From Anaerolineaceae bacterium (GTDB lineage: Bacteria; Chloroflexota; Anaerolineae; Aggregatilineales; Phototrophicaceae), in the NCBI GenBank assembly GCA_002702065.1, contig NZXX01000001.1, forward strand, positions 2,356,001-2,420,000: a stretch of DNA of 64,000 nucleotides, given 5' to 3'. The notes beneath the pieces are model-generated. The model saw nothing but the letters and a program-made list of their open reading frames with translations. It ran no database searches and had not been told where the DNA came from. A program made the translations under genes and the position numbers. Shown here in pieces: positions 19,208 through 27,999 of the stretch. Numbering within the stretch: the stretch's first letter is position 1; each line of letters begins with the position of its first letter.

Positions 19208-21205
19208 TTACGATTGTTTGAAGAAGAATTGTTCAGGATGTACCGGGATGGTCCGGATGAGCGCAAAGCCCCAGATCCCTTCAGCGGGGAAATTAATGAG
19301 GTTCTGCTTCAGCACGACTGGCTTGGGCACACCCACCGCCGAGAAGGCCGGCAGGTAATCGTAGTACCAGTCCCACATTTCGCGGGCGATCGCCAGATGC
19401 TCTGCTTCGTCAGCCGTCGTACGCATGGCATTCCAGCGGTCATACTGTTCGCGGACTTCAGCCGGCGGCTCTTCCTCAATTTCGCTGGTGCCGGGGTTGA
19501 ACAGCGCCAGCTCCCACGGCCTGCCCCACTTGGCATTGGTCAGGCCAGGTAGCATCACACGCGGGAAGTTCGGCCAGGTGATATCGGAAATATCCCCTTC
19601 CCAGGCCGTCATATCAAGATCATTGGCCGCGATCAGTTCTTCAAGCAGCGTACGGCTGATCGGGCGAATAGTCACATCCAGGCCAATATCACGCCAGTAG
19701 TCACGTGCCAGCTCGAAAGTCGGCCCCATATCCGGCTGCACCGTATCGTACTGGATCACCCAGGACGCCCGGCTGCCATCCGGGAAGAGGCGGAAGCCCT
19801 CGCCATCCCGGTCGGCATAACCGGCAGCGTCGAGCAGTTCGTTCGCTTGATCCACATCATAAGCAGCCCAGTGGTCAGCATCCCCCTCCTGGTAATACTT
19901 GGAGTTGGGCCACATCGCCCACTGCCGCACCTCGCCCAGCCCAAAATGGACCAGTTCGTTGATCTCATCGCGATTCAACGCCAGCGACAGCGCATGACGA
20001 ACGTCTTTGTTCTGGAAGAACTCGCGCAGTTGTGGTTCTTTCGCCGTCAGGTTCGGGTAGAAAATGACCTTGCCCGGTGTTGTCGACTGCCACAGGAAAA
20101 TGCGTAAATTGGCCGAATCTGTACTTGCCTGATAAAGCGGCAGGTCCTGCAACGAGGAAAAGTGCCCATACAGGTCCAGTTCCCCGGCGATGAGCCGCGC
20201 CGTTTGGGTTTCACCATCAGCCACAATGTCGACTTCTACGCGGTCAATATAGGGAAGCTGTTTACCCTCGGTGTCAACTTTCCAGTAGTACGGGTTGCGC
20301 TCGTATGAATGGCGTTCCGGGCTATCCCCCACGCGAACGTAGGCGGTCATGGCTGGCAGGTCGATTTGCGCCGGCAGCGTCGACCCGACACGCATCTTAT
20401 CCTGGAAGAACTGAATCCAGGTCTCGAAACCGGCTTCTTCGACCATTCCCTGCAATTCATCCGCATCGGCATAGTCGGCGTGGAACTGCTCACCATAATG
20501 CCGCGGTGACCACAGACCACCCTGGCTGCCCGCATAGAAGCACTGAGACAGGATAATCAATGGATAAGGCGCTGCAAATGTCAGCTTCAGGGTTGTGTCA
20601 TCAATGGCTTCCATACTCAACGGCGTGCGGTCCGGACCAATGCGCCAGTCGCTGGCCGGCCCGGCGGGGAAGAGTTCGTCATTCATCTGCATATCTTCCC
20701 AGCCGAAAATGAAGTCAGCGGTCGTGAACGGTGCGCCGTCCGACCACTTCAACCCAGGGCGAAGATGCAGCGTTTGTTCGGTGGCATCATCGTTAAATTC
20801 CCAGCTTTCGGCCAACCCGCCGACAACGCTGGAGAAATCGGAATCGATGCGCAGGATCAGTTCGGTACCCATCACGGCCTGCGGATCACCAAACAGGTTA
20901 TTGGGGTTGGCGATCACAACACGGGCTGTCCCCCCATATGTGCCCACTTCTTCCAGCGGGGTGATCACTTCCGGTTCCGGTGGCAGGCGCTCATCGACCA
21001 TCGGCAGTTCACCGGCATCGACGCGTTCCCGCAGCATCGGCGCTTCTTGATACTGGCTCTGTCTGGCCGGGGCTGTACCCGGACGTGGTGAAGCTGCTGC
21101 ACTGGCGAGCGCAGCAGTAATCCCCTGGGCCTGGAGCAGACCCGCAGTGGCGCTGAATGCAGACAGTTTCAGCATATCTCGACGTGACAGAAGCTGTTTT
21201 GTCAT
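19208..21205 (-). CDS. ABC transporter substrate-binding protein, family 5, probable Tat substrate
   Basis: N-terminus MTKQLLSRRDMLKLSAFSATAGLL (Tat-like RR). Canonical SBP_bac_5 order: GGLAESWEFNDDATEQTLHLRPGLKWSDGAPFTTADFIFGWE ... DYWRDIGLDVTIRPI. Confidence 0.92.
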   Translation of the reverse strand: MTKQLLSRRDMLKLSAFSATAGLLQAQGITAALASAAASPRPGTAPARQSQYQEAPMLRERVDAGELPMVDERLPPEPEVITPLEEVGTYGGTARVVIANPNNLFGDPQAVMGTELILRIDSDFSSVVGGLAESWEFNDDATEQTLHLRPGLKWSDGAPFTTADFIFGWEDMQMNDELFPAGPASDWRIGPDRTPLSMEAIDDTTLKLTFAAPYPLIILSQCFYAGSQGGLWSPRHYGEQFHADYADADELQGMVEEAGFETWIQFFQDKMRVGSTLPAQIDLPAMTAYVRVGDSPERHSYERNPYYWKVDTEGKQLPYIDRVEVDIVADGETQTARLIAGELDLYGHFSSLQDLPLYQASTDSANLRIFLWQSTTPGKVIFYPNLTAKEPQLREFFQNKDVRHALSLALNRDEINELVHFGLGEVRQWAMWPNSKYYQEGDADHWAAYDVDQANELLDAAGYADRDGEGFRLFPDGSRASWVIQYDTVQPDMGPTFELARDYWRDIGLDVTIRPISRTLLEELIAANDLDMTAWEGDISDITWPNFPRVMLPGLTNAKWGRPWELALFNPGTSEIEEEPPAEVREQYDRWNAMRTTADEAEHLAIAREMWDWYYDYLPAFSAVGVPKPVVLKQNLINFPAEGIWGFALIRTIPVHPEQFFFKQS

Positions 21206-21332
21206 GTTTTCCTCCAATAATTATTTCGCAATGACTATTTCAAAAACAGGTTGTGGTGTGATGGTGCTCCTTTCCCGACCCCTCTATTATGCAGAGATTT
21301 GCCGCTGCCAGCCAAAACCACACAGCGACAAC

Positions 21333-21872
21333 CTATCTGTTGGATTCAGCCTGCGCGTCACGCGCCGCCATCCATTCAACAGCGTTAAAGGTGGCCCCGG
21401 TGCTGGTCATCAGAATGAAATTCAGCATCGGCAGCCAGTAATGATAATCCTCAACGGTTGCCCCCTGGCAGCTCAGGCTGTACTGCCAATGGTCCCGGTA
21501 ATACAGCACGGTATGCCGTTTGCGCACCTGATGATCGACGATAAAAGTATACAAAAAATCGAACCCAAAACGATGTTTCTCATCGAAGGGTTCGAAATTT
21601 AGCAGTTGATAGTCAGTCAATTCTTTCAACCCGGCTTCGATGCCTTCCCGCAGGAGTGAGCGATCATCGCGGGTTATCGGGGTTTCGAGGTCGCGCACCT
21701 CGACCATGAAGCTGGTGCTGATGTCATCCTGTTGCGGCGTGACCGCTACTTGATGCGCAGCGTCATCAAATTGGAGAATATGCCAGTCGGAAGGATACCA
21801 GAAGGAAAATCGTTGCTTTGGATGGTTGTAGAGAGCAGCCCCACGAAAACTGGGGCGGGCATGTGTTGCCAT
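21333..21872 (-). CDS. conserved hypothetical protein (PsbP/DUF1795-like fold suspected)
   Basis: 179 aa ORF; FSFWYPSDWHILQFDDAAHQVAVTPQQDDISTSFMVEV resembles PsbP/DUF1795-type proteins. Confidence 0.6.
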   Translation of the reverse strand: MATHARPSFRGAALYNHPKQRFSFWYPSDWHILQFDDAAHQVAVTPQQDDISTSFMVEVRDLETPITRDDRSLLREGIEAGLKELTDYQLLNFEPFDEKHRFGFDFLYTFIVDHQVRKRHTVLYYRDHWQYSLSCQGATVEDYHYWLPMLNFILMTSTGATFNAVEWMAARDAQAESNR

Positions 21873-21921
21873 GCAGCGCCAATACCTTTCAAATAAATTT
21901 ACTTGACGTCATAAATTATCG

Positions 21922-21931
21922 ATGCTAGCAT
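21922..21931. promoter_or_regulatory. palindrome in divergent promoter region
   Basis: ATGCTAGCAT 10-bp perfect palindrome between the minus-strand ORF (start 21872) and the plus-strand gntR (start 21937). Confidence 0.35.
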
Positions 21932-21936
21932 AATCA

Positions 21937-22671
21937 ATGCCTGTAAGTTTGTCAAGCTGTCAGACAGGTGGACCATTGAAACTGGAGCGAGCTACCCTTG
22001 CCGAGCAGATTGCTGCCAATTTGCTTGAATATATCCGCGATGCCGGCTTGAACCCCGGCGAGACGCTGCCATCGGAAGCCGATCTGGTGGCCGATTTTGA
22101 TGTGAGCCGCCCCATCGTGCGCGAGGCGCTCAAATATCTGGAAGGCCGCGGCGTCATCGAAATTGAGAATGGCAAGGGGGCGATTATTCGCCCAATTGAC
22201 GATAAACCCCTCAGTCATTATTTCCAGATTGCGTTGATCCTGCACCAGCAAACCCTGATGGAGCTGCTGGAGGTACGGCAGGCGCTTGAAGTACAGGGCG
22301 TCATGCTGGCAGCCGAGCGACGGACAGATGAACAGCTTGCTGCCCTACGGGCCATCGTTGATGAAATGAAAGACGCGATGTGGGACCTGGAGCGTTATGT
22401 GGAGCTGGATGCCCGCTTCCATGAACAGATCGCCGAAGCCAGCCACAATAAAATGCTGTTTCATGTCATCAAGTCGATTCGTCGGGCTGCCAAAGACCTC
22501 ATGTTCGAGGTGCAGCAGCGCCGCCTGGAATCCGCCGAGGAATTACAGCGGGTGCAGTGGTTACATGCACAAATAGCCGAGACAGTCGCCGCGGGTGATC
22601 CGGAAGCGGCTGCCAACGCCATGCGTCAACATTTTGCCGAGGCCGTGACCAAGCTGATTGACCCGGAATAA
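21937..22671 (+). CDS. GntR-family (FCD subfamily) transcriptional regulator
   Basis: wHTH LNPGETLPSEADLVADFDVSRPIVREALKYLEGRGVIEIENGKGAII plus FCD domain. Start could be a few codons downstream. Confidence 0.9.
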   Translation: MPVSLSSCQTGGPLKLERATLAEQIAANLLEYIRDAGLNPGETLPSEADLVADFDVSRPIVREALKYLEGRGVIEIENGKGAIIRPIDDKPLSHYFQIALILHQQTLMELLEVRQALEVQGVMLAAERRTDEQLAALRAIVDEMKDAMWDLERYVELDARFHEQIAEASHNKMLFHVIKSIRRAAKDLMFEVQQRRLESAEELQRVQWLHAQIAETVAAGDPEAAANAMRQHFAEAVTKLIDPE

Positions 22672-22697
22672 TTATTGCATTTACGGTGAATAACTTT

Positions 22698-23708
22698 ATG
22701 CCGACAACAACCCCCATCAATTTGCACGATGCGGCGGTGCGCGTTCGCCGCTGGTGCGACGCCGTCGCGGTACCTGACCAGCCATACGGCACGTACCGCT
22801 TCCGAATGGATGATCCCGCCAACTTTTACGCCTCCTGTGATGTCGCCATCATGCGCTGGATGACCGGTGAAAACCTCCGCGAAACACTCAGCGCCACGCA
22901 GCGCCAGCAGTGGGTTGCGGTAATCAACAGCTATCAGCAACCCCACGACGGCCATTATGGGCCAGAGATGAATCATCACATTGCCCATGCCAACGGCACC
23001 GCCTCGAAGGCGCTCAGTGCACTGGGCGGGTCTTACCGGTATCCGGTCGGGTTTTTCCGCCTGTTCAACACCCCTGAGAAAGTCGGCCCGTGGCTGACAC
23101 AAATACAGTGGACCAACTCATGGAGCGCATCCCATCTGGTGATTGGCGGTCCTGTTCTGTGGATGAACTATCGCCTGGCGACGGACGAATGGAAAGCCGC
23201 CTGCTTCGCCTGGTTTGATGCCGAAGTGGATCAGTTCGGGACCTGGCCGCGCACCATCCCCTACGACAACACCAACCCGCTCACACCGATTGGCTGTGGT
23301 GTGCACATGTGGCCGCTGTATCGTCACGCGGGTCGCCCGGTTCCGCAGCTGGAATATCTGGCAGACCTCGCGCTGGACACACAACAACCCGCTGGCTACT
23401 GGGACCGGGTCGGTGGTTACGGCACGCTGGATGCTTTGTATGTGCTGGCGGTCGCTGTCGAGCAGGACTTGCCACGCAGCCCGGCCTACCGAGATGCGGT
23501 CGCCCGCTATGTACCCACTCATTTTGCAGCGATGAACACGGCGTGGCGCACCAGGAATGCGCACGAAGTGCAGGGCTGGACCGGCTGCATCGGTTATATG
23601 CAGCGAACCCTGCCCGATCGATTCGCCGGTGATATGCGCTGGGGCGACATTTTTGACCTGAAGGAATTATTTGATCTGGATACCGTGCTGGGGGAACACA
23701 TTATCTGA
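22698..23708 (+). CDS. uncharacterised cytoplasmic protein A (alpha/alpha-toroid-like), tandem paralog of the next CDS
   Basis: Long ORF, no signal peptide; extensive co-linear similarity to 23800..24792 (PYGTYRF/PYGTYKF, NFYAS, GYWD.V..YGT.DALYVLAVA.E, CIGY.QR.LPD.F.GD.RWGDIFDL). Confidence 0.8.
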   Translation: MPTTTPINLHDAAVRVRRWCDAVAVPDQPYGTYRFRMDDPANFYASCDVAIMRWMTGENLRETLSATQRQQWVAVINSYQQPHDGHYGPEMNHHIAHANGTASKALSALGGSYRYPVGFFRLFNTPEKVGPWLTQIQWTNSWSASHLVIGGPVLWMNYRLATDEWKAACFAWFDAEVDQFGTWPRTIPYDNTNPLTPIGCGVHMWPLYRHAGRPVPQLEYLADLALDTQQPAGYWDRVGGYGTLDALYVLAVAVEQDLPRSPAYRDAVARYVPTHFAAMNTAWRTRNAHEVQGWTGCIGYMQRTLPDRFAGDMRWGDIFDLKELFDLDTVLGEHII

Positions 23709-23799
23709 AACCAACCACTCGTTCAAAACAGTCTTTCGCCTGAATATTCGCCTTATTTACAGCAGTGATTCCAATTCACGCCACGATCAGGGAAATCTC

Positions 23800-24792
23800 A
23801 TGTCCGAAAAAATTGATTTGAACCAGACAGCCGAACGCATTGCGCGGTGGTGCGAAGACCGGCGCGTGCCGGACGCACCCTATGGCACCTACAAATTCAC
23901 CGCCCACGACGACCCCAATTTTTACGCCTCGGCAGATATTGCCATCATTCGCTGGATCATTGGCGAAGACCTGAAAACCGCGCTCACACCTACCCAGCGG
24001 GCAGAATGGGCCGGCGTCATCAACAGCTATCAGAACCCGATTGATGGGCGCTTTGGCCCGGAGATGGGGCATCATGTGCTGCACGCCAACGGATCAGCCA
24101 CCAATGCGCTGTGCATCCTGGGCGAGCGCTACAAATACCCGGTCCGGTTTTATGACCTGTTCAATACCCCGGAAACCATCGGCCCCTGGCTGTCAAACAT
24201 CAATTGGAACAACGCCTGGGGCGCGTCGCATCTTATCTGGGGTGGCCCTGCCCTGTGGATCAATTCCGCCAAAGCGACACCGGAATGGAAAGAAGCCTGC
24301 TTCGCCTGGTTCGAACAGCAACTAAATCAATTCGGATCATGGCCCAAGGATTTTGCCTACTCGCTGACTCCGCCGATTAGCCCCCTGGGCTGCGCCGTGC
24401 ATGTGTGGCCGCTGTATCGACACACGGGGCGTCCGGTGCTGGGGCTGGAGGTGCTGGCCGATTATGTCACCGACTGGCAGAACCCTGAAGGTTACTGGGA
24501 TGGGGTAAGCAAGTACGGGACGATGGACGCGCTCTATGTGCTGGCTGTGGCAATTGAGGAAGGTTTGCCCAATCAGAGCAGCTACCGCGATGCGCTCTAT
24601 CGCTACATGAAGGTTCATTTCCCGGCAGGGCGTGCATCCTGGGTTTCCGTCAATGCCCATTACGTGCTGTGCTGGTCAAGCTGCATCGGCTATCTGCAAC
24701 GCGCGCTGCCAGACGAATTCAGCGGTGACATCCGCTGGGGGGACATATTCGATCTGAGCGAAATCTACCAGTTAGATGCGGTCCAGATATGA
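23800..24792 (+). CDS. uncharacterised cytoplasmic protein B (alpha/alpha-toroid-like), tandem paralog of the previous CDS
   Basis: ORF with start MSEKIDLNQTAERIARWC; co-linear paralog of protein A. Confidence 0.82.
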   Translation: MSEKIDLNQTAERIARWCEDRRVPDAPYGTYKFTAHDDPNFYASADIAIIRWIIGEDLKTALTPTQRAEWAGVINSYQNPIDGRFGPEMGHHVLHANGSATNALCILGERYKYPVRFYDLFNTPETIGPWLSNINWNNAWGASHLIWGGPALWINSAKATPEWKEACFAWFEQQLNQFGSWPKDFAYSLTPPISPLGCAVHVWPLYRHTGRPVLGLEVLADYVTDWQNPEGYWDGVSKYGTMDALYVLAVAIEEGLPNQSSYRDALYRYMKVHFPAGRASWVSVNAHYVLCWSSCIGYLQRALPDEFSGDIRWGDIFDLSEIYQLDAVQI

Positions 24793-25892
24793 GTTTACCG
24801 CTTTCATTAACGCATTCGCATCCGGCGGTGTGGCAAATGCCGGTGCTGGAGGCGTTTCGCAAGAATGTGCTGGCACGTGCCTACGCCGACATCAACACCG
24901 GCTGGGAAGACACGTTGATTCCGCTCGGCCTTGTGCTGGCGGGCCGCGCATTCGATGACGCAGCAATGGTGAACTGGGCCGCTGAGTGGTCAGCCTATCA
25001 TCTGGCCGTAGAACCACAGTCACCCTCAACCGAAGCATTTCGCAATCAGAATTCCGGCGACCCTCTGCGCGGCCTGTACCTCACGCCCTATTGCGGGGAA
25101 TGGGGCAGCGCGATGGTATTTGCCGAGCTGCACGACCACCAGGCGGATGACCAACTGCTCAAGGCGGTTCGGCTGCTGGCGGATCACATTATCGACGGCA
25201 GCATCCGGGTTGGCGACGGCATCATTGCGCATGGGCACTGGTCGCAAATTCCCTGGGTGGATACGCTGTACTACAGCGCAGCGCCCCTCGCACGAGCCTT
25301 TCGCCTGACCGGTGAGGCACGCTATGCGCGTGAAGCCGTCGATCAGTGCCTGCTGCACGCCCGCTACCTGCGCGATCCGCAAAGCGGGTGCTTCTTCCAT
25401 GAAGTGCATATCGATACGGGTGAACGTACCAACTGGCTGTGGTCGCGCGGGAATGGCTGGATCATCATGGCGCTGGCCGACACACTGCGGCACTGCCCTG
25501 CCGATATGCAAGGCTGGAGCGAGGTACTGGATATTTACCGATCAATGGTCGTCGGCTTGCTGCGTTTGCAGCATCCATGTGGCCTGTGGCGCATCGTGCC
25601 GGAAAATGAGGAAGCGCATCTGGAAACCAGCGGCGCGATCATGATTGCCACCGGCCTGACAGTAGGCATCGCGGAAGGCTACATCAACCGGACCACAGCC
25701 GCCAATGTCTTGCGGACATGGTATGAAGTGCTGACATGGATCACCCCAGACGGCCGTCTGATGGGTTGCCAGACACCAGCCGGGGCCGGAGGTTGGGAGA
25801 CACACAAACGCTCTGTGATTGGTGAACGCACCTATGGAACCGGCAGTTTATTACGATTGGCAGCAGAGATGCATAAAGGTGGATTGATATGA
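24789..25892 (+). CDS. glycoside hydrolase family 88/105-like (unsaturated uronyl hydrolase-like)
   Basis: WVDTLYYSAAPLARAFRLTGEARYAREAVDQ, WLWSRGNGWIIMALAD (WxRGNGW hallmark of GH88/105), LETSGAIMIATGLTVGI; ATGA overlap with the upstream gene. Confidence 0.85.
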   Translation: MSLPLSLTHSHPAVWQMPVLEAFRKNVLARAYADINTGWEDTLIPLGLVLAGRAFDDAAMVNWAAEWSAYHLAVEPQSPSTEAFRNQNSGDPLRGLYLTPYCGEWGSAMVFAELHDHQADDQLLKAVRLLADHIIDGSIRVGDGIIAHGHWSQIPWVDTLYYSAAPLARAFRLTGEARYAREAVDQCLLHARYLRDPQSGCFFHEVHIDTGERTNWLWSRGNGWIIMALADTLRHCPADMQGWSEVLDIYRSMVVGLLRLQHPCGLWRIVPENEEAHLETSGAIMIATGLTVGIAEGYINRTTAANVLRTWYEVLTWITPDGRLMGCQTPAGAGGWETHKRSVIGERTYGTGSLLRLAAEMHKGGLI

Positions 25893-26578
25893 CGACATTG
25901 TGGCAGGATGATGCAGACCTGTTCGCACTGATGAAGCGGGAATTGTTCACGGCGGTGGTCGGCGACGTGATGGACGTGGTCGGACTGACCCGGCAATTTC
26001 TGCCCCCAGAGATTAAACCCCTGTCTGATGACATGGTGCTAGTCGGTCGTGCCATGCCGGTGCTCGAAGCCGATTGCAGTGGAAACCTGATCGGACACAG
26101 TGGCGAGAAACAGCCATTTGGCCTGATGTTCCGTGCGCTGGACGATCTGAAACCGGGTGAGGTTTATCTGTGTACCGGTGCCTCCCCCACCTACGCCCTG
26201 TGGGGCGAATTGATGAGCACCCGTGCCATGCAGCTAGGGGCGACCGGCGCGGTCGTCAACGGCAGTTCGCGCGACACACGGGCGATTCTGCAACTTGGCT
26301 TCCCAACGTTTTCGCAGGGGCGCTATGCTCAGGATCAGGGTGTGCGGGGCCGCGTTATCGACTTTCGCTGCCCGCTGGAGTTTGCCTCCGGTGTGAAGGT
26401 GCAGCCGGGTGACATCGTGTTTGGCGACATTGACGGTGTCGTCATCATCCCGCAGGAGCAGGAAACCGATGTGATTATGGCAGCGCTGGAAAAAGTGCGC
26501 GGCGAGAACAAAGTACGGCAGGCGATCCTGGGTGGCATGTCTGCTACCGACGCCTATGAAACATTTGGAATCATGTAA
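25889..26578 (+). CDS. RraA-like / HMG-CHA aldolase-family protein
   Basis: GDVMDVVG, LKPGEVYLCTGASPTYALWGELMSTRAMQLGATGAVVNGSSRDTRAI, VQPGDIVFGDIDGVVIIP. Confidence 0.88.
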   Translation: MTTLWQDDADLFALMKRELFTAVVGDVMDVVGLTRQFLPPEIKPLSDDMVLVGRAMPVLEADCSGNLIGHSGEKQPFGLMFRALDDLKPGEVYLCTGASPTYALWGELMSTRAMQLGATGAVVNGSSRDTRAILQLGFPTFSQGRYAQDQGVRGRVIDFRCPLEFASGVKVQPGDIVFGDIDGVVIIPQEQETDVIMAALEKVRGENKVRQAILGGMSATDAYETFGIM

Positions 26579-26586
26579 CAGCCCAC

Positions 26587-26613
26587 AGCACGTGGTCTTG
26601 CAAGCCACGTGCT
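26587..26613. terminator. hairpin between convergent genes
   Basis: AGCACGTGG-TCTTGCAAG-CCACGTGCT 9-bp stem. Confidence 0.6.
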
Positions 26614-26646
26614 TCACCTTGCCCCATTACCGCGCTTTTATAGTGC

Positions 26647-27894
26647 CTAACGGGCCACGCGATAATAGAGCCAGCCCATGCTTCGCCGGATGAGCTTGTT
26701 TTCGTAATAGCGAACCATGGCCGGTACATACATGCGGTTGAACAACCAGCTCAGCCACCGCCCACCCGGCAGCTGCGGCAGGCTGTTTTCGACCAGCTTT
26801 ACCTTCTTGCGCCGGGGTTCCACACGCTGTACCGGCTGTATTTGTTCGAACCGGAGATTATGCCATACACGCTTGGTCGTGTATTCACTCGCCTTGTAGC
26901 ACGGCACATAACCAAGCATCTGACTTTCAGAATAGACGGCATCAAAATCAGCCTGCGAGTAATGCTTTTCGCGGCCAATACCTTTGTTGTAGCTCACGAC
27001 AAAAACGGGGGTCGATGATGGCCGGACCAGGGGTTTCAGGTACGCATTGGAATGATTCGTGGATGGCAGCGAATGATTCTCAAACAGCAGGTAATCCTGA
27101 AGCGCGGCCAACTGCGGCATATCCGTACCATAAAACAGGCGGGTGTCGAAGCGCGGGTCGAAACTGTTGGTGCCAAAAACCTTCCCGGCAGCATGGACCT
27201 GATCCGCAAGTTCGCCCACCAGATTCATCAGCCTGCGAACGCGAAAGTCCGCATAAGCTTCAAATAGGTCGGTCTGCCGATGAAACAGGCCAGGAATGCC
27301 GGAGCCGACTTCCTGCCGGAACAGCTGCTGGCAATAGTCGCAGCGGCACCCAAAAAAGGTGGATCGGCTTTTGCCCAACATGACCGGGAACAACCCGAAA
27401 TGCATGTTGTCGACAAACACGCCGTCAACGTCTTCTTGCAGCGCCAGCGCCACCTTGCTGTGAATGTATTCGCGAAATGCCGGGTTGTTGGGACAAGTCA
27501 GTTTGCGCCCCCGATGATACGGGATCAGGTAACCGCGATGGTCCCGGCAGTAATAATCATGATCCTGATTATCCGCCCAGACCAGATTCGTGCCCTGCAC
27601 ATAGGCATGCGTTCGGATGCCCAGCCGCCGAAAATGAACCAGCCGTTCGCGCAGAAACTGATAGTCATCCTGCTCAGTCGCCTCAGAAAAGCCCCACGAA
27701 TAACTCACCCAGGCATCCGTAATGCCGAGTTTGTCCTTCGCCTGTTGAAGCTGATCGTAGTCGTAGGACTGCCACAAACTGGAACGATCAATCTTGTGAA
27801 AGGGATACTTAAGCCGAATCATCCTTTCTGTGCCTGGTCCTGCCCAGCAATACATGCCAGCACGCGGTGATTGACTCATAACCTGATGATTCAT
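26647..27894 (-). CDS. hypothetical glycoside-hydrolase-like TIM-barrel protein
   Basis: HAYVQGTNLVWADNQ, VDGVFVDNMHFG (acidic residue at a barrel strand), CRCDYCQQLFRQE motif seen in GHL-type hypothetical glycosidases. Confidence 0.55.
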   Translation of the reverse strand: MNHQVMSQSPRAGMYCWAGPGTERMIRLKYPFHKIDRSSLWQSYDYDQLQQAKDKLGITDAWVSYSWGFSEATEQDDYQFLRERLVHFRRLGIRTHAYVQGTNLVWADNQDHDYYCRDHRGYLIPYHRGRKLTCPNNPAFREYIHSKVALALQEDVDGVFVDNMHFGLFPVMLGKSRSTFFGCRCDYCQQLFRQEVGSGIPGLFHRQTDLFEAYADFRVRRLMNLVGELADQVHAAGKVFGTNSFDPRFDTRLFYGTDMPQLAALQDYLLFENHSLPSTNHSNAYLKPLVRPSSTPVFVVSYNKGIGREKHYSQADFDAVYSESQMLGYVPCYKASEYTTKRVWHNLRFEQIQPVQRVEPRRKKVKLVENSLPQLPGGRWLSWLFNRMYVPAMVRYYENKLIRRSMGWLYYRVAR

Positions 27895-27999
27895 CTATGC
27901 TTCTACCTACCCTACCCTAACGACCGTCTGTTTGTTTGAATGACAACTCACGACTGCGCGGTGTCTTTACAGCTTACCGCCGCTTCAGCGGATCATGTA

